Source: Pseudomonas putida (GTDB lineage: Bacteria; Pseudomonadota; Gammaproteobacteria; Pseudomonadales; Pseudomonadaceae). From it: a DNA stretch of 64,000 nt. The stretch covers positions 2,728,001 through 2,792,000 of the forward strand of contig NZ_CP066306.1 in the NCBI RefSeq assembly GCF_016406145.1. The letters are read 5' to 3'. Below the pieces are notes generated by a model, which was not told the origin of the DNA, ran no database searches, and saw only the letters and a list, made by a program, of their open reading frames with translations. Of the stretch, positions 33,544-41,688 are shown in pieces. Every line of letters starts with the position of its first letter. Positions within the stretch are counted from its first letter, which is position 1. The position numbers and the translations under genes are program-made.

Positions 33544-34215
33544 TCAATCAAACCGATCAGCCACCAGTAGCAATGACTGCGGTTCTGTACTCTGTGGGTG
33601 TTGCGGCTCCTGCAGGCTCACCAACTTGAGACCTGCCATTTCCAGCGCGTTCAACCAACTGGCCAGGGTGCGGAAGTACCACGGCATCGGCCGCCAGTTG
33701 CCGGCAACGCCGGCAAACGATTCCTCGCGCCAGCCATCCTGGTAATCCCCGTGCGCCTCACTCCAAGGGTGCAGTGTCTGGATCACCAGCGCACCGCCGG
33801 GTGCCAGCAGTGCGTTGACCGCCGCCAGCAGCGGGATGATGTCCTGGTGCAGCAAGGCGAAGTTGCTGCAAACCAGGTCGTAACCTGTGCCAATCGGCAC
33901 AGCGCCGTCGCACAGTTGCCGGTAGCTTGCCAGGTGCACCTGTGGCGAGCCGGCTGCCCGTGCCGCCTCAACCAGCGACGCATCGCCATCCACCCCGGTG
34001 GCGTCGATGCCGCGCTCGGCCAAGGCGCGCAGGAGCCACCCCTCACCACAACCCAGGTCGAGAACACGTTCAGGCTGGCGGCCCAGTATCGCTACCAGGA
34101 TGGCTTGATCGGTGACTTGCCGGCGGCTTTCGATGGCGCCACTGCGCACGGCTTCGATCCAGCTATTGGCGTTTTGCTGCCAGCTCAGGCGCAGGGCTGC
34201 TTCAGGTGAGGGCAC
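33544..34215 (-). CDS. Class I SAM-dependent methyltransferase
   Basis: A 223-residue enzyme. Its GTG start at 34215 has GGAGG 5 bases upstream; the longer TTG-initiated frame would overlap the upstream gene. The SAM-binding motif is RVLDLGCGEGWLLRAL (motif I), followed by IDATGVDGDASLVEAAR (acidic loop) and YDLVCSNFALLHQD (motif IV). The C-terminal part (TLHPWSEAHGDYQDGWREESF) resembles the UbiE/small-molecule methyltransferase group. The substrate is unknown. Confidence 0.85.
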   Translation of the reverse strand: MPSPEAALRLSWQQNANSWIEAVRSGAIESRRQVTDQAILVAILGRQPERVLDLGCGEGWLLRALAERGIDATGVDGDASLVEAARAAGSPQVHLASYRQLCDGAVPIGTGYDLVCSNFALLHQDIIPLLAAVNALLAPGGALVIQTLHPWSEAHGDYQDGWREESFAGVAGNWRPMPWYFRTLASWLNALEMAGLKLVSLQEPQHPQSTEPQSLLLVADRFD

Positions 34216-34259
34216 GATGGCCTCCGGGTTTGCCTGCGAAAAAACCGGCGCCTTCAACC

Positions 34260-34811
34260 TCAATGTCCATACCGGCCAACCAGGCTCTGCGCACCCAAGG
34301 CATGCCCTTGCAGCAACTCCATCAGACCATTGCGGTCCAGCCCATCGGGCAATACTCCGATGGGGATGTCGGTCGCTATCAGTGTCAACGCATAGTGGTG
34401 CGGGTTATCCCCGGCTGGCGGGCACGGCCCACGGTAGGTGAGGGTGCCGCGCGAATTGCGGCCCACGGTCACACCCTTGGTGGTCAAGGCGTACTTGCCT
34501 TCTTCCAGGCTACCCAATTCAGGGTCGATGTTATAAGCGACCCAATGCACCACCCCGATACCCTTGCCGCCGTCCGGGTCGAACATCACCAAGGCCAGCG
34601 AGCGCGTGCCGGCAGGCAAGTTCGTCCAGCTCAACTGTGGGGTACGCTCCTCGCCCGCACCGCAGGCCGGGTCGGGCCCGACCTGCTGCAGGGCGATGAC
34701 ACCGCCATCGGTGAAAGACGCTGAGCTGATCGACAGCGCACCGGAGCCGCTGCCCGCGGCCAGCACAGTGCCGGGCAGCAGCGCGGCGAACAGCCAGGGT
34801 TTGAGGTTCAT
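34260..34811 (-). CDS. YbhB/YbcL family Raf kinase inhibitor-like protein
   Basis: A 183-residue exported member of the phosphatidylethanolamine-binding (PEBP) family. A signal peptide (about 1-18) precedes the PEBP fold: CGAGEERTPQLSWTNLPAGTRSLALVMFDPD, then VVHWVAYNIDPEL and YRGPCPPAGDNPHHYALTLIA, which are the ligand-pocket signatures. The function in bacteria is not settled. It lies 44 bases upstream of the methyltransferase and may be cotranscribed with it. Confidence 0.88.
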   Translation of the reverse strand: MNLKPWLFAALLPGTVLAAGSGSGALSISSASFTDGGVIALQQVGPDPACGAGEERTPQLSWTNLPAGTRSLALVMFDPDGGKGIGVVHWVAYNIDPELGSLEEGKYALTTKGVTVGRNSRGTLTYRGPCPPAGDNPHHYALTLIATDIPIGVLPDGLDRNGLMELLQGHALGAQSLVGRYGH

Positions 34812-34859
34812 GACGATTCCTTGGCAGGGCGACTCGCCGCAGTGTAGCCCAGGCTGCCG

Positions 34860-35171
34860 TCAACGGCTGTCCTGGTCCTCGGCGGTGCCACCGGTATGCC
34901 CGGCGCCAGACCCCGTTGCTTCGCCAGTACTGTTGGAGCCGCCTGCGGCGCCATCGGCCGCATCGCCGCCGGTATCGGCGCTGTCGTTGTCCTGGCTGCT
35001 GCCGGGGCTGTTGACGCTGCTGCCCTCACCGGCAGTCTTGCCGCCTTGCTGGTCGGTTTTCGGGTAAGCGTCGGTGTTGGTGTTTGAGGTATCGGAAGCA
35101 GCGAAACTGGTGGCCGAGCCCAGGCCCAGGGCAAGTGTTAGGAGCAGGGGGAGTGGACGAATGCGGATCAT
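34860..35171 (-). CDS. Small exported Gly/Ser/Asn/Asp-rich protein
   Basis: A 103-residue protein of no family that I recognise. The ATG at 35171 starts a convincing signal peptide (MIRIRPLPLLLTLALGLGSATSFA). The mature 80 residues are low complexity, rich in Gly, Ser, Asp, Asn and Thr (for example DTGGDAADGAAGGSNSTGE), with no Cys and no hydrophobic core, so probably disordered. Pseudomonas genomes often carry such small disordered secreted proteins; the role is unknown. Confidence 0.6.
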   Translation of the reverse strand: MIRIRPLPLLLTLALGLGSATSFAASDTSNTNTDAYPKTDQQGGKTAGEGSSVNSPGSSQDNDSADTGGDAADGAAGGSNSTGEATGSGAGHTGGTAEDQDSR

Positions 35172-35256
35172 GGCGAATCTCCTGTGAGGATGATCTGTCA
35201 TTCGTTTGGCTGGCCAGTGATGGCGGGGTGCCCTTGGGGCGACGGGCGGTCACCAT

Positions 35257-35280
35257 CAGGGGCTGCTCGCCAGCCCCCTG
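35257..35280 (-). terminator. Hairpin after MFS gene
   Basis: CAGGGGCTG and CAGCCCCCTG form a stem 3-27 bases beyond the stop of the minus-strand MFS gene. No U-tract follows, so this is a weak terminator call. Confidence 0.35.
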
Positions 35281-35283
35281 GGT

Positions 35284-36576
35284 TCAGTGCGCGTTGACGC
35301 CTGAGGCCTGAGCCTCTGCCGGCTCCAGCGGCGGGTGCTCCTGCGCCGCCTGCTTGAGGTCTTCGGTCACCCGCAACTCGGCACCGGTCGGCGAGAACGT
35401 GGTCGAGGCAGTGAACGGTGCCGGGTGCTCCGCCGCCGGGCGTTTGCCCCGGCGCCACAGGAAAAAGCACACCATGCCCAGGTTGACCACGGCGAATGCC
35501 CAGAACAGCCCGGCCTCGCCAAACTCGGTCATGGCCGGAGAAATCGCCAGCGGGGCCATGGCCGAACCCAGCGAGTTGATCAGCAGCAGGCCCTGGATCA
35601 TCGGCACCAGCGCATCGGACGGGGCCCGGTCGGCCGCATGGCTGACCGCAACCGGGTACAGCGCGAACACCCCACCACCGAGCAAAAACAGCATCACCGG
35701 CAGCAACGATGACTGCGACGGCAGGAACACGGTGATCAGCGACAGCACCACGCACAGCGCCGCCAGCGCGATCAGCACATCCTGGCGGTCCTTGCGGTCG
35801 GACCAGCGCCCCACCGGATACTGCAGCAGCATGGCGCCGAGGATTACCCAGGCCATCATGTTGCCGACTTCACCCACGTCCAGGCCGATGCGCTGCAGGT
35901 ACAGCGGCAGCAAGGCGTAGATCCCGGCAATGGCCACGCCCGAGCCGAAGCAGCCGACCAGCCCGGAAGGCGCCACACCCAGCAACTGGCGCGGTTTCAA
36001 CGGTTCGACCTGGTCCAGCAGCGGCGATACACGTGGCAGGATCACGATCGGCAGCACCGACAACGCGGCGAGCATCCCTGCCAGCATGAACGGAGCGCTG
36101 TCACCCAGGTGAGTGATTTCGCCCAAACCGGCCTGGGCAATCACCCCGGCGCCGTAGAAGGCAATCATGTACAGCGCCAGCAATCGGCCGCGGATTTTCG
36201 CATCGCCCGCCAGCAGCAGCCAGCTCTCGATCACCAGGAACACACCGACCGCAGCCCAGCCATTGATCAGGCGCAGGATCGACCACCAGGTGGTGTCGTA
36301 GAAAAGGCCCTGCAGCAGGATAGTCGCGGCGATCAGCGCGGCGAAGCTGGAGTAGGCGCGGATATGGCCGATGCGTAGGATCAGCCGGTCGTTGAAGATC
36401 GCGCCCAGGGTCAGGCCCAGGAAGTAGCTCGACGACACGATACCGATCATCGTTGCCGATTCACCGGCAGCGCCAAGGCGCAGGGTCGTCAGGGAAGACA
36501 TGAAACCGTTGCCCAGGGCAATGATGAACAGCCCGAGCAGGGGCGCCAGCGCCATGGCCAGCAAACGCGCAGACAT
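35284..36576 (-). CDS. MFS transporter (YcaD-like)
   Basis: A 430-residue, 12-helix transporter. The ATG at 36576 follows GAGGT. Family features include SSYFLGLTLGAIFNDRLILRIGHIRAYSSFAAL (helix 2-3 loop) and YPVGRWSDRKDRQ (helix 8-9 loop), typical of the YcaD/UMF group of MFS permeases. A hydrophilic tail of about 50 residues extends into the cytoplasm. It is monocistronic and no regulator is adjacent. The substrate is unknown. Confidence 0.87.
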   Translation of the reverse strand: MSARLLAMALAPLLGLFIIALGNGFMSSLTTLRLGAAGESATMIGIVSSSYFLGLTLGAIFNDRLILRIGHIRAYSSFAALIAATILLQGLFYDTTWWSILRLINGWAAVGVFLVIESWLLLAGDAKIRGRLLALYMIAFYGAGVIAQAGLGEITHLGDSAPFMLAGMLAALSVLPIVILPRVSPLLDQVEPLKPRQLLGVAPSGLVGCFGSGVAIAGIYALLPLYLQRIGLDVGEVGNMMAWVILGAMLLQYPVGRWSDRKDRQDVLIALAALCVVLSLITVFLPSQSSLLPVMLFLLGGGVFALYPVAVSHAADRAPSDALVPMIQGLLLINSLGSAMAPLAISPAMTEFGEAGLFWAFAVVNLGMVCFFLWRRGKRPAAEHPAPFTASTTFSPTGAELRVTEDLKQAAQEHPPLEPAEAQASGVNAH

Positions 36577-37112
36577 ACAAACCTCAAGTTGGAGTGGCGG
36601 TTGGGAGCGCCTTTTCGAACGCGCACGCCAAACAGGCCCAATGAGGGCCGCAAGGCTGCACGGGTGTGCCTGGGCTGGATGCGACCTGGGCAAGACTCAA
36701 CCGCTGGCCCCATAAAGAGCTTGGCCGGGCGGGGTCGGTTGAGCCTATTTCACATGGACGGGCATGTGGTCAGGCACGGACTCTGTCGTTGCTGCCGGTT
36801 GCCACCGTTCAAGGCGACGGGCGAAAAGGAGGCGCGATTCTACGGCCTTCGAGGGGTTTGCCCAAGGGGGGGTAGAGTGCGACGGGACGCCGCAGGTCGG
36901 AATACTTCGGCTTTGTGTCTGGAGCCGACATTGTGTGGGGCTACTTTGCAGCCCCATCGCTGGCAAGCCAGCTCCCACCCCGACAGCGTGATCCCAAGCA
37001 TACTGCTGTCCCTGTGGGAGCCGGCTTGCCGGCGATAGGGCTGCAAAGCAACCCCGCGATGTTGAAGGCTGCGGCATAATGTCGCCCAAACGCTCCAAGG
37101 AAGGCCTACCCC
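36577..37112. other. 536-base intergenic region between divergent transporters
   Basis: This gap separates the MFS gene (minus) from the AEC gene (plus). Its distal 105 bases are a REPIN. The rest (36577-36943) should hold both promoters, but I see no convincing sigma-70 or sigma-54 element and no coding signal: the short open frames have no ribosome-binding site and no recognisable protein. Confidence 0.6.
36944..37048. repeat. REPIN doublet
   Basis: CTTTGCAGCCCCATCGCTGG at the left end and its near complement ending GGGCTGCAAAG (37038-37048) frame two facing REP elements, each with the GTGGGAGC..GGCTTGCCGGCGAT type core. The whole unit can fold into one long hairpin, as in Pseudomonas REPINs. 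Confidence 0.88.
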
Positions 37113-37988
37113 ATGCTCGCTTCACTGTTCGCCGTTCTGGCCCCGGTCTTCATCGTCGCCGGCATCGGCTACGCCTGGGCCCGCAAGGGCCTGGACTACC
37201 CCACGGCATTCGTCGCCCGCATGGTGATGACGGTGGGCACCCCTTCGCTGGTACTGTCGACCCTCAGCCGCACCGAGCTGGATCCGGCTGCCTTTACCAG
37301 CATGGCGATCGCCTGCCTGCTGTGCACGCTGGCGATGGCGTTGGGCGGCTGGCTGGTGTGTCGTGCCTCGGGCCAGCACTGGCGCGTGCTGATGCCGGCG
37401 TTCATGTTCCCCAATACCGGCAACATGGGCCTGCCCATCAGCCTGTACGCCTTCGGCGAGCATGGGCTGGCGTTGGCGGTAGCGTTCTTCCTTACCCTGT
37501 CGATCGTGCAGTTCACCCTCGGCATGGCCATCGCCGGTACGGCGGCCTCGTTCAAGGCGCTGCTGCGCAACCCCATCGTCATCAGCCTGGCTGGGGCCAT
37601 GCCGATCATCTTCCTGGACTTCGAGCTGCCGCGCTGGCTGGCCAACACGGCAGACCTGCTCGGTGGCATGTCGATCCCGTTGATGTTGCTGACCCTGGGT
37701 GTATCGCTGGCGAGCATCCGCGCGCAGCACATTGGCAGCGGCCTGGTGCTGGGCGGCCTGCGCATCGTGCTGGGGGCGGCGGTGGGTTGGGCAGTGGGCA
37801 TGGCGCTGGGGCTGGAGCAGATGGAGCGCGCGGTGCTGATGCTGCAGTCGGCCATGCCAGTGGCGGTGTTCAACTACCTGATGGCAGTGCGCGCCAACCG
37901 TGAGCCGGAGCAGGTAGCCAACCTGGTGATGTGCTCGACAGTGCTGTCGTTTGCCTGGTTACCGCTGGTGCTGGCCTGGTGGCTGTGA
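37113..37988 (+). CDS. AEC family transporter
   Basis: A 291-residue, roughly 10-helix carrier of the auxin-efflux-carrier family. Characteristic segments are PVFIVAGIGYAWARKGLDYP, FMFPNTGNMGLPISLYAFGEHGLA (with the conserved Asn in helix 4), SIPLMLLTLGVSLASI and AMPVAVFNYLMAVRANREPEQVANLV. It is a different subfamily from the AEC gene at 30.2 kb. The substrate is unknown. Confidence 0.88.
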   Translation: MLASLFAVLAPVFIVAGIGYAWARKGLDYPTAFVARMVMTVGTPSLVLSTLSRTELDPAAFTSMAIACLLCTLAMALGGWLVCRASGQHWRVLMPAFMFPNTGNMGLPISLYAFGEHGLALAVAFFLTLSIVQFTLGMAIAGTAASFKALLRNPIVISLAGAMPIIFLDFELPRWLANTADLLGGMSIPLMLLTLGVSLASIRAQHIGSGLVLGGLRIVLGAAVGWAVGMALGLEQMERAVLMLQSAMPVAVFNYLMAVRANREPEQVANLVMCSTVLSFAWLPLVLAWWL

Positions 37989-37993
37989 CGGGG

Positions 37994-38014
37994 CCGGCCC
38001 CGCGAAAGGGCCGG
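37994..38014. terminator. Bidirectional hairpin between convergent genes
   Basis: CCGGCCC-CGCGAAA-GGGCCGG is a 7-bp GC stem within the 35-base gap between the convergent AEC and lipoprotein genes. No U-tract is present, but such GC hairpins commonly end genes in P. putida. Confidence 0.55.
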
Positions 38015-38023
38015 TAGGCACCC

Positions 38024-38656
38024 TCATTTATCAAACAGGCGCTCGTGCACCCAGCCCTTGTTGGTCAGCACCATTGCCCTTGTCTCCCTGGCCGGGGTCT
38101 GGTTGGTGGCCACGGCCTCAGCCAGCAGGCGTATGTTCGTTTGCACTTCGTTGTTAGCCGCCCAGGCCGGCAGGCCGGTGATCTTGTAGGTATAGGTGAC
38201 GTTGGAAATCGTCTGGCCCATCACCTCACCCGGTTCGGTAAACCGCTCGATTGCAGTGACCTGCGCCTTGCCGAAACACAGCCCGCCGCGGGTGCTGCCG
38301 TTGAGCATCTTCTGCGCATCGGCCTTGTAGTACTTGCGGCCTTCAGCGGTAAGATCGTAGGCGTAGTAGATGTCGGTGCGTGCCGGTTGCCACAGGCGTT
38401 CCGGCACTTCGGTGCGGGAGATTTCCTTCTCGCTGACCACGCCGACTTGCGCCAGCGCATGCAGCGCCTTGTTGGTGCCGTTGGTATCGAAGTCCTGGGT
38501 CTTGGCGGGGAAAGAAGTGACCACGAAACAATGGGGGTACTGGGTGTCGAGGTAGGCCTGCGCTGCTTTCTGGAAATGGGTTTCGCTGGTGTCCGTGGTG
38601 TCCGAGCAGCCGGCCATAGTGGCCAGCAGCGCCAGCGGTACGAGCTTCCTGTACAT
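38024..38656 (-). CDS. Hypothetical lipoprotein
   Basis: A 210-residue predicted lipoprotein: leader MYRKLVPLALLATMAGC with lipobox MAGC (Cys 17). The mature protein has two further cysteines (HCFVVTSF and LCFGKAQ), a region reminiscent of a winged-helix-like fold (NKALHALAQVGVVSEKEI, then YDLTAEGRKYYKAD) and a C-terminal beta part (NVTYTYKITGLPAWA). I do not recognise the family. It is convergent with the AEC gene and separated from emrA by a terminator. Confidence 0.7.
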   Translation of the reverse strand: MYRKLVPLALLATMAGCSDTTDTSETHFQKAAQAYLDTQYPHCFVVTSFPAKTQDFDTNGTNKALHALAQVGVVSEKEISRTEVPERLWQPARTDIYYAYDLTAEGRKYYKADAQKMLNGSTRGGLCFGKAQVTAIERFTEPGEVMGQTISNVTYTYKITGLPAWAANNEVQTNIRLLAEAVATNQTPARETRAMVLTNKGWVHERLFDK

Positions 38657-38683
38657 GATCAAGCGTCCTTGGATGGCGAAGAT

Positions 38684-38715
38684 AAAACCGGTGGGTCAGA
38701 ATTAGAACCCACGGG
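38684..38715 (-). terminator. Intrinsic terminator of the EmrAB-type operon
   Basis: On the minus strand CCCGTGGGT-N10-ACCCACCGG forms a stem, followed at once by TTTTAT, about 70 bases after the stop of the HlyD-type gene. Confidence 0.75.
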
Positions 38716-38785
38716 CTAGAGCGGCGCAATCGTGGCAGGACGGCATCTCGACGCGATTCTCAGATTCACCCCCGCGCGGGCCCAG

Positions 38786-39919
38786 TCATTTTTCGTCACG
38801 GGTATCGATACTCACCACCACCGACATCCCCGGGCTCAGGCGCCTCGCCGCTGGCTGGTCGGCATCGACGGTGATCCGCACGGGTATCCGCTGGGCGATC
38901 TTGACGAAGTTGCCGGTGGCGTTGTCGGCCTGCAGCAAGGCGAACTCGGAGCCTGTGGCCGGTGAAATCTGCTGCACATGGCCCCGCAGCTTCAGGTGGT
39001 TGAGGGCGTCCACGGTGAAGGTCACCGGCTGGCCGATGCGCACATCGGCCATCTGGGTTTCCTTCATGTTGGCAATCACCCACACGGTATCGGGCACCAG
39101 TGCCATCAGTTGTGCGCCGGAGTTGACGTAAGCGCCCAGGCGGGTACCGATCTGCCCCAGCTGGCCATCACGCGGCGCAGTGACCCGGGTGTTGTCGAGG
39201 TCGATGCGGGCCAGCTCCACGGCAGCCTTGGCGTTTTCAACCGAGGCCTCCAGCGCGGCGCGGTTGACGATGACCGTCTCGCGGTCCTGGCGGGCGATGG
39301 CCAGCGCGGCCTTGGCCTGGGCGAGGGTGGCGACGGCGGCGGCCTGGCTGGCGCGGGTAACGTCCAGGTCGCGGCGCGACACCGAGCCATCGCTGACCAG
39401 CGCCTGGTTGCGGCTGAGGTCGGCGCGGGCCTTTTCCGCCTGGGCCTTGGCATCGCCAATGGCGGCCTGGCGCTGGGCGATGGTGGCTTCGGCGCTATTG
39501 CGCTGCTGCAGGTTGTTGGCCAGCGCCGCCTGCTCCTGTTGCAGTTGGGCGATGGCCTGGGCCAGGCGCTGTTTGTAGATGCGGTCGTCCAGTTGCACCA
39601 GCAAGTCGCCGGCCTTGACGAACTGGAAGTCATGCACAGGCACATCGACCACATAGCCGCTCAGTTGCGGCCCGATGATGGTGACCTGGCCGCGTACCAT
39701 GGCGTTTTCGGTACTTTCGATGGCACTGCCGAACGGCGGCAGGCGCCAGGCATAGAGCACCAGCAGGATGCCGGCCAGAGCCACGCAGGCGAACATGACC
39801 GAAGACAGGATGCGCACCCGTCGCGTGCGCACCGGGCTGGTCGGTTCGCTGGGCGGTGCGGCGCCTTCCGGGGTTTCGGCAAGGGCAGTGGTGGTGGTTG
39901 TGCGGGTTGGGTCGGTCAT
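38786..39919 (-). CDS. EmrA/HlyD family periplasmic adaptor
   Basis: A 377-residue membrane-fusion protein. A cytoplasmic Thr-rich start is followed by one transmembrane helix (about 37-60), a lipoyl half-motif (ENAMVRGQVTIIGPQLSGYVVDV), a long coiled-coil hairpin rich in Ala/Gln (about 115-215), the second lipoyl half (LDNTRVTAPRDGQLGQI) and a beta-barrel domain. It starts inside the end of the partner MFS gene (ATGA overlap), so the two form an EmrAB-type tripartite efflux pump. No outer-membrane TolC-type gene is adjacent. Confidence 0.9.
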   Translation of the reverse strand: MTDPTRTTTTTALAETPEGAAPPSEPTSPVRTRRVRILSSVMFACVALAGILLVLYAWRLPPFGSAIESTENAMVRGQVTIIGPQLSGYVVDVPVHDFQFVKAGDLLVQLDDRIYKQRLAQAIAQLQQEQAALANNLQQRNSAEATIAQRQAAIGDAKAQAEKARADLSRNQALVSDGSVSRRDLDVTRASQAAAVATLAQAKAALAIARQDRETVIVNRAALEASVENAKAAVELARIDLDNTRVTAPRDGQLGQIGTRLGAYVNSGAQLMALVPDTVWVIANMKETQMADVRIGQPVTFTVDALNHLKLRGHVQQISPATGSEFALLQADNATGNFVKIAQRIPVRITVDADQPAARRLSPGMSVVVSIDTRDEK

Positions 39920-41565
39920 CGGTTGGCAGTACCGCTGGTGGAGTCGGGTGAAGCGGCCTGGCGGGCTGTGTACCACAGCCAGGAACCGCGGATGCAAATC
40001 CAGATCATGGTGAGGATAGCGATGCTGCCGATCAGCATGAACACATCGTTGTAGGCCATGACGTTGGCCTCACGCGTGGCCGCGTTGGCCAATACGCGCA
40101 GCCCGGCCTCGCTGCGCAGGGCCGGGTCAGCGAGGATGCCGGCATAACCACCGCCACCGCTTTGCACGCGGGCGTTGACCAGCGGTTCGAGGTAGCTGAG
40201 GCGGTCGACCAGGTGGCTGGAATGGAATTTTTCGCGCCAGGTCTGGAAGGTACCCAGCAGCGCGGCGCCGATCAGGCCTCCGAGGTTGTTGCAGATGCCG
40301 AACAGCACCGAGAAGCTCACCAGGTTGCGCGGGTTGGCGCGCACGTGGCTGATGCCCAGGGCCATGGACGGGCCGAGGAAGAAGGTACTGCCAAAGGCCA
40401 GCAGGAACTGGCTCAGGTACATCTGCGCCGGCCGCGTGAGGTTGCTTGAGCTGCTGTCCATGAACGCCCCGGTGGCCATGGCCAGCAACGAGATGAACAG
40501 CGGGATCACCAGGTGGTTGGGGCTGATGGTCAGCGCGCTGCTGGCCAGGCCCGCCACCGCGCCGAGCAGCATCACCCAGTACAACGTGCGCATCTGCTCG
40601 CTGCCCATGTTCAGCACTTGCAGAAAACCCACGGCGCCGGTGGACTGCTCGGAGGTGACCATACGGATCAGGATCACGCACAAGCCCAGGCGGATGATTG
40701 CGCCGCTGCCCAGCCAGCGCGTCATCAGCAGCGGGTTCTGGCGGTTGTGCTCGATGGCCAGGCCACTGAACACCAGGGCGATCGACGCTGCCAGGGCGAC
40801 CCCTATCCATGGCGCCTCCAGCCACCACTCGATGCGCCCCAGCGACAGGGCGGCGCACAGCAGGGCGGTGCCGCTGGCCATCAGGGTGAAGGTCAAAAAG
40901 TCCAGCGGCTCGAAGGTTTTGAAGCGGTCGCCAGGGGGCAGCTTGAGTAGCAGAACGCAACCGAGCGCGGCCAGCGCCAGGCCCAGTTCGAACAGGTACA
41001 GGCCGCGCCACTCAGCGATTTGCAGCAGGTCTTCGGAGAAAATCCGCGCCAGCGGCAGGGCCAGCTGCGAGGCACCCAGGCCCAGCACCATGGCCTTGAG
41101 CCGCCACTGCGCCGGGAACGCCTGGATCATGTAGTACAAGCCCAGCGAACTCAGCGCGGCGCCCACCATGCCATGGGCCGCCCGTACGGCGATGGCCGAG
41201 TTGAGGTCGTTGACGAACAGGTGGGCGAAGGTGACCAGTGCATAGAGCACCAGAAACACTTCAGTGAAGGCGCGCAGGCCGAACTGCTGGCGAAACTTGA
41301 CCAGCAGCAGGTTGATCGACACGTTGGTCATCACGTAGGCGGCAGGCAGCCAGGCCATTTCTGCGGTGGTTGCGCCCAAGGCACCCTGCAGAAAAACCAG
41401 GTTGGCGGTGACCAGCGCGTTGCCCAGGCCGCCGGTGATCGCCACCAGCAGGCCGACCACACCGAAGGCCAGGCGTTTGGCTGGGCTGTGCAGGGGCGTG
41501 GAAGGGGAACCGGGAAGGCTCGGCCTTTCGTGCGGGAGCCACTGGTGAGGGGTGTATTTATCCAT
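39916..41565 (-). CDS. DHA2-type MFS efflux transporter (EmrB-like)
   Basis: A 549-residue protein of about 14 membrane helices, partner of the EmrA-type adaptor whose gene it overlaps by 4 bases. Helix 1 begins LAFGVVGLLVAITGGLGNALVTANL; AWLPAAYVMTNVSINLLLVKFRQQFG and the large size fit DHA2 drug:H+ antiporters. Compared with classical EmrB the first helices are less conserved, closer to the aromatic-acid/fusaric-acid-like branch. No regulator is adjacent. A REPIN lies just upstream. Confidence 0.85.
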   Translation of the reverse strand: MDKYTPHQWLPHERPSLPGSPSTPLHSPAKRLAFGVVGLLVAITGGLGNALVTANLVFLQGALGATTAEMAWLPAAYVMTNVSINLLLVKFRQQFGLRAFTEVFLVLYALVTFAHLFVNDLNSAIAVRAAHGMVGAALSSLGLYYMIQAFPAQWRLKAMVLGLGASQLALPLARIFSEDLLQIAEWRGLYLFELGLALAALGCVLLLKLPPGDRFKTFEPLDFLTFTLMASGTALLCAALSLGRIEWWLEAPWIGVALAASIALVFSGLAIEHNRQNPLLMTRWLGSGAIIRLGLCVILIRMVTSEQSTGAVGFLQVLNMGSEQMRTLYWVMLLGAVAGLASSALTISPNHLVIPLFISLLAMATGAFMDSSSSNLTRPAQMYLSQFLLAFGSTFFLGPSMALGISHVRANPRNLVSFSVLFGICNNLGGLIGAALLGTFQTWREKFHSSHLVDRLSYLEPLVNARVQSGGGGYAGILADPALRSEAGLRVLANAATREANVMAYNDVFMLIGSIAILTMIWICIRGSWLWYTARQAASPDSTSGTANR

Positions 41566-41584
41566 GGCGCAGACTGTACCCACA

Positions 41585-41678
41585 GGCCCTACTGCCAGCA
41601 AGCCGGCTCTCACTGGGTTTGCGCTGAGCTTGAGAGCAGCGGGGTACTTGTGGGAGCCGGCTTGCCGGCGATAGGGCC
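41585..41678. repeat. REPIN doublet
   Basis: GGCCCTACTGCCAGCAAGCC and the facing GTGGGAGCCGGCTTGCCGG followed by CGATAGGGCC form an inverted pair of REP elements in the gap between the EmrB-type and UvrA-type genes. Confidence 0.88.
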
Positions 41679-41688
41679 ACTAAAGGCG

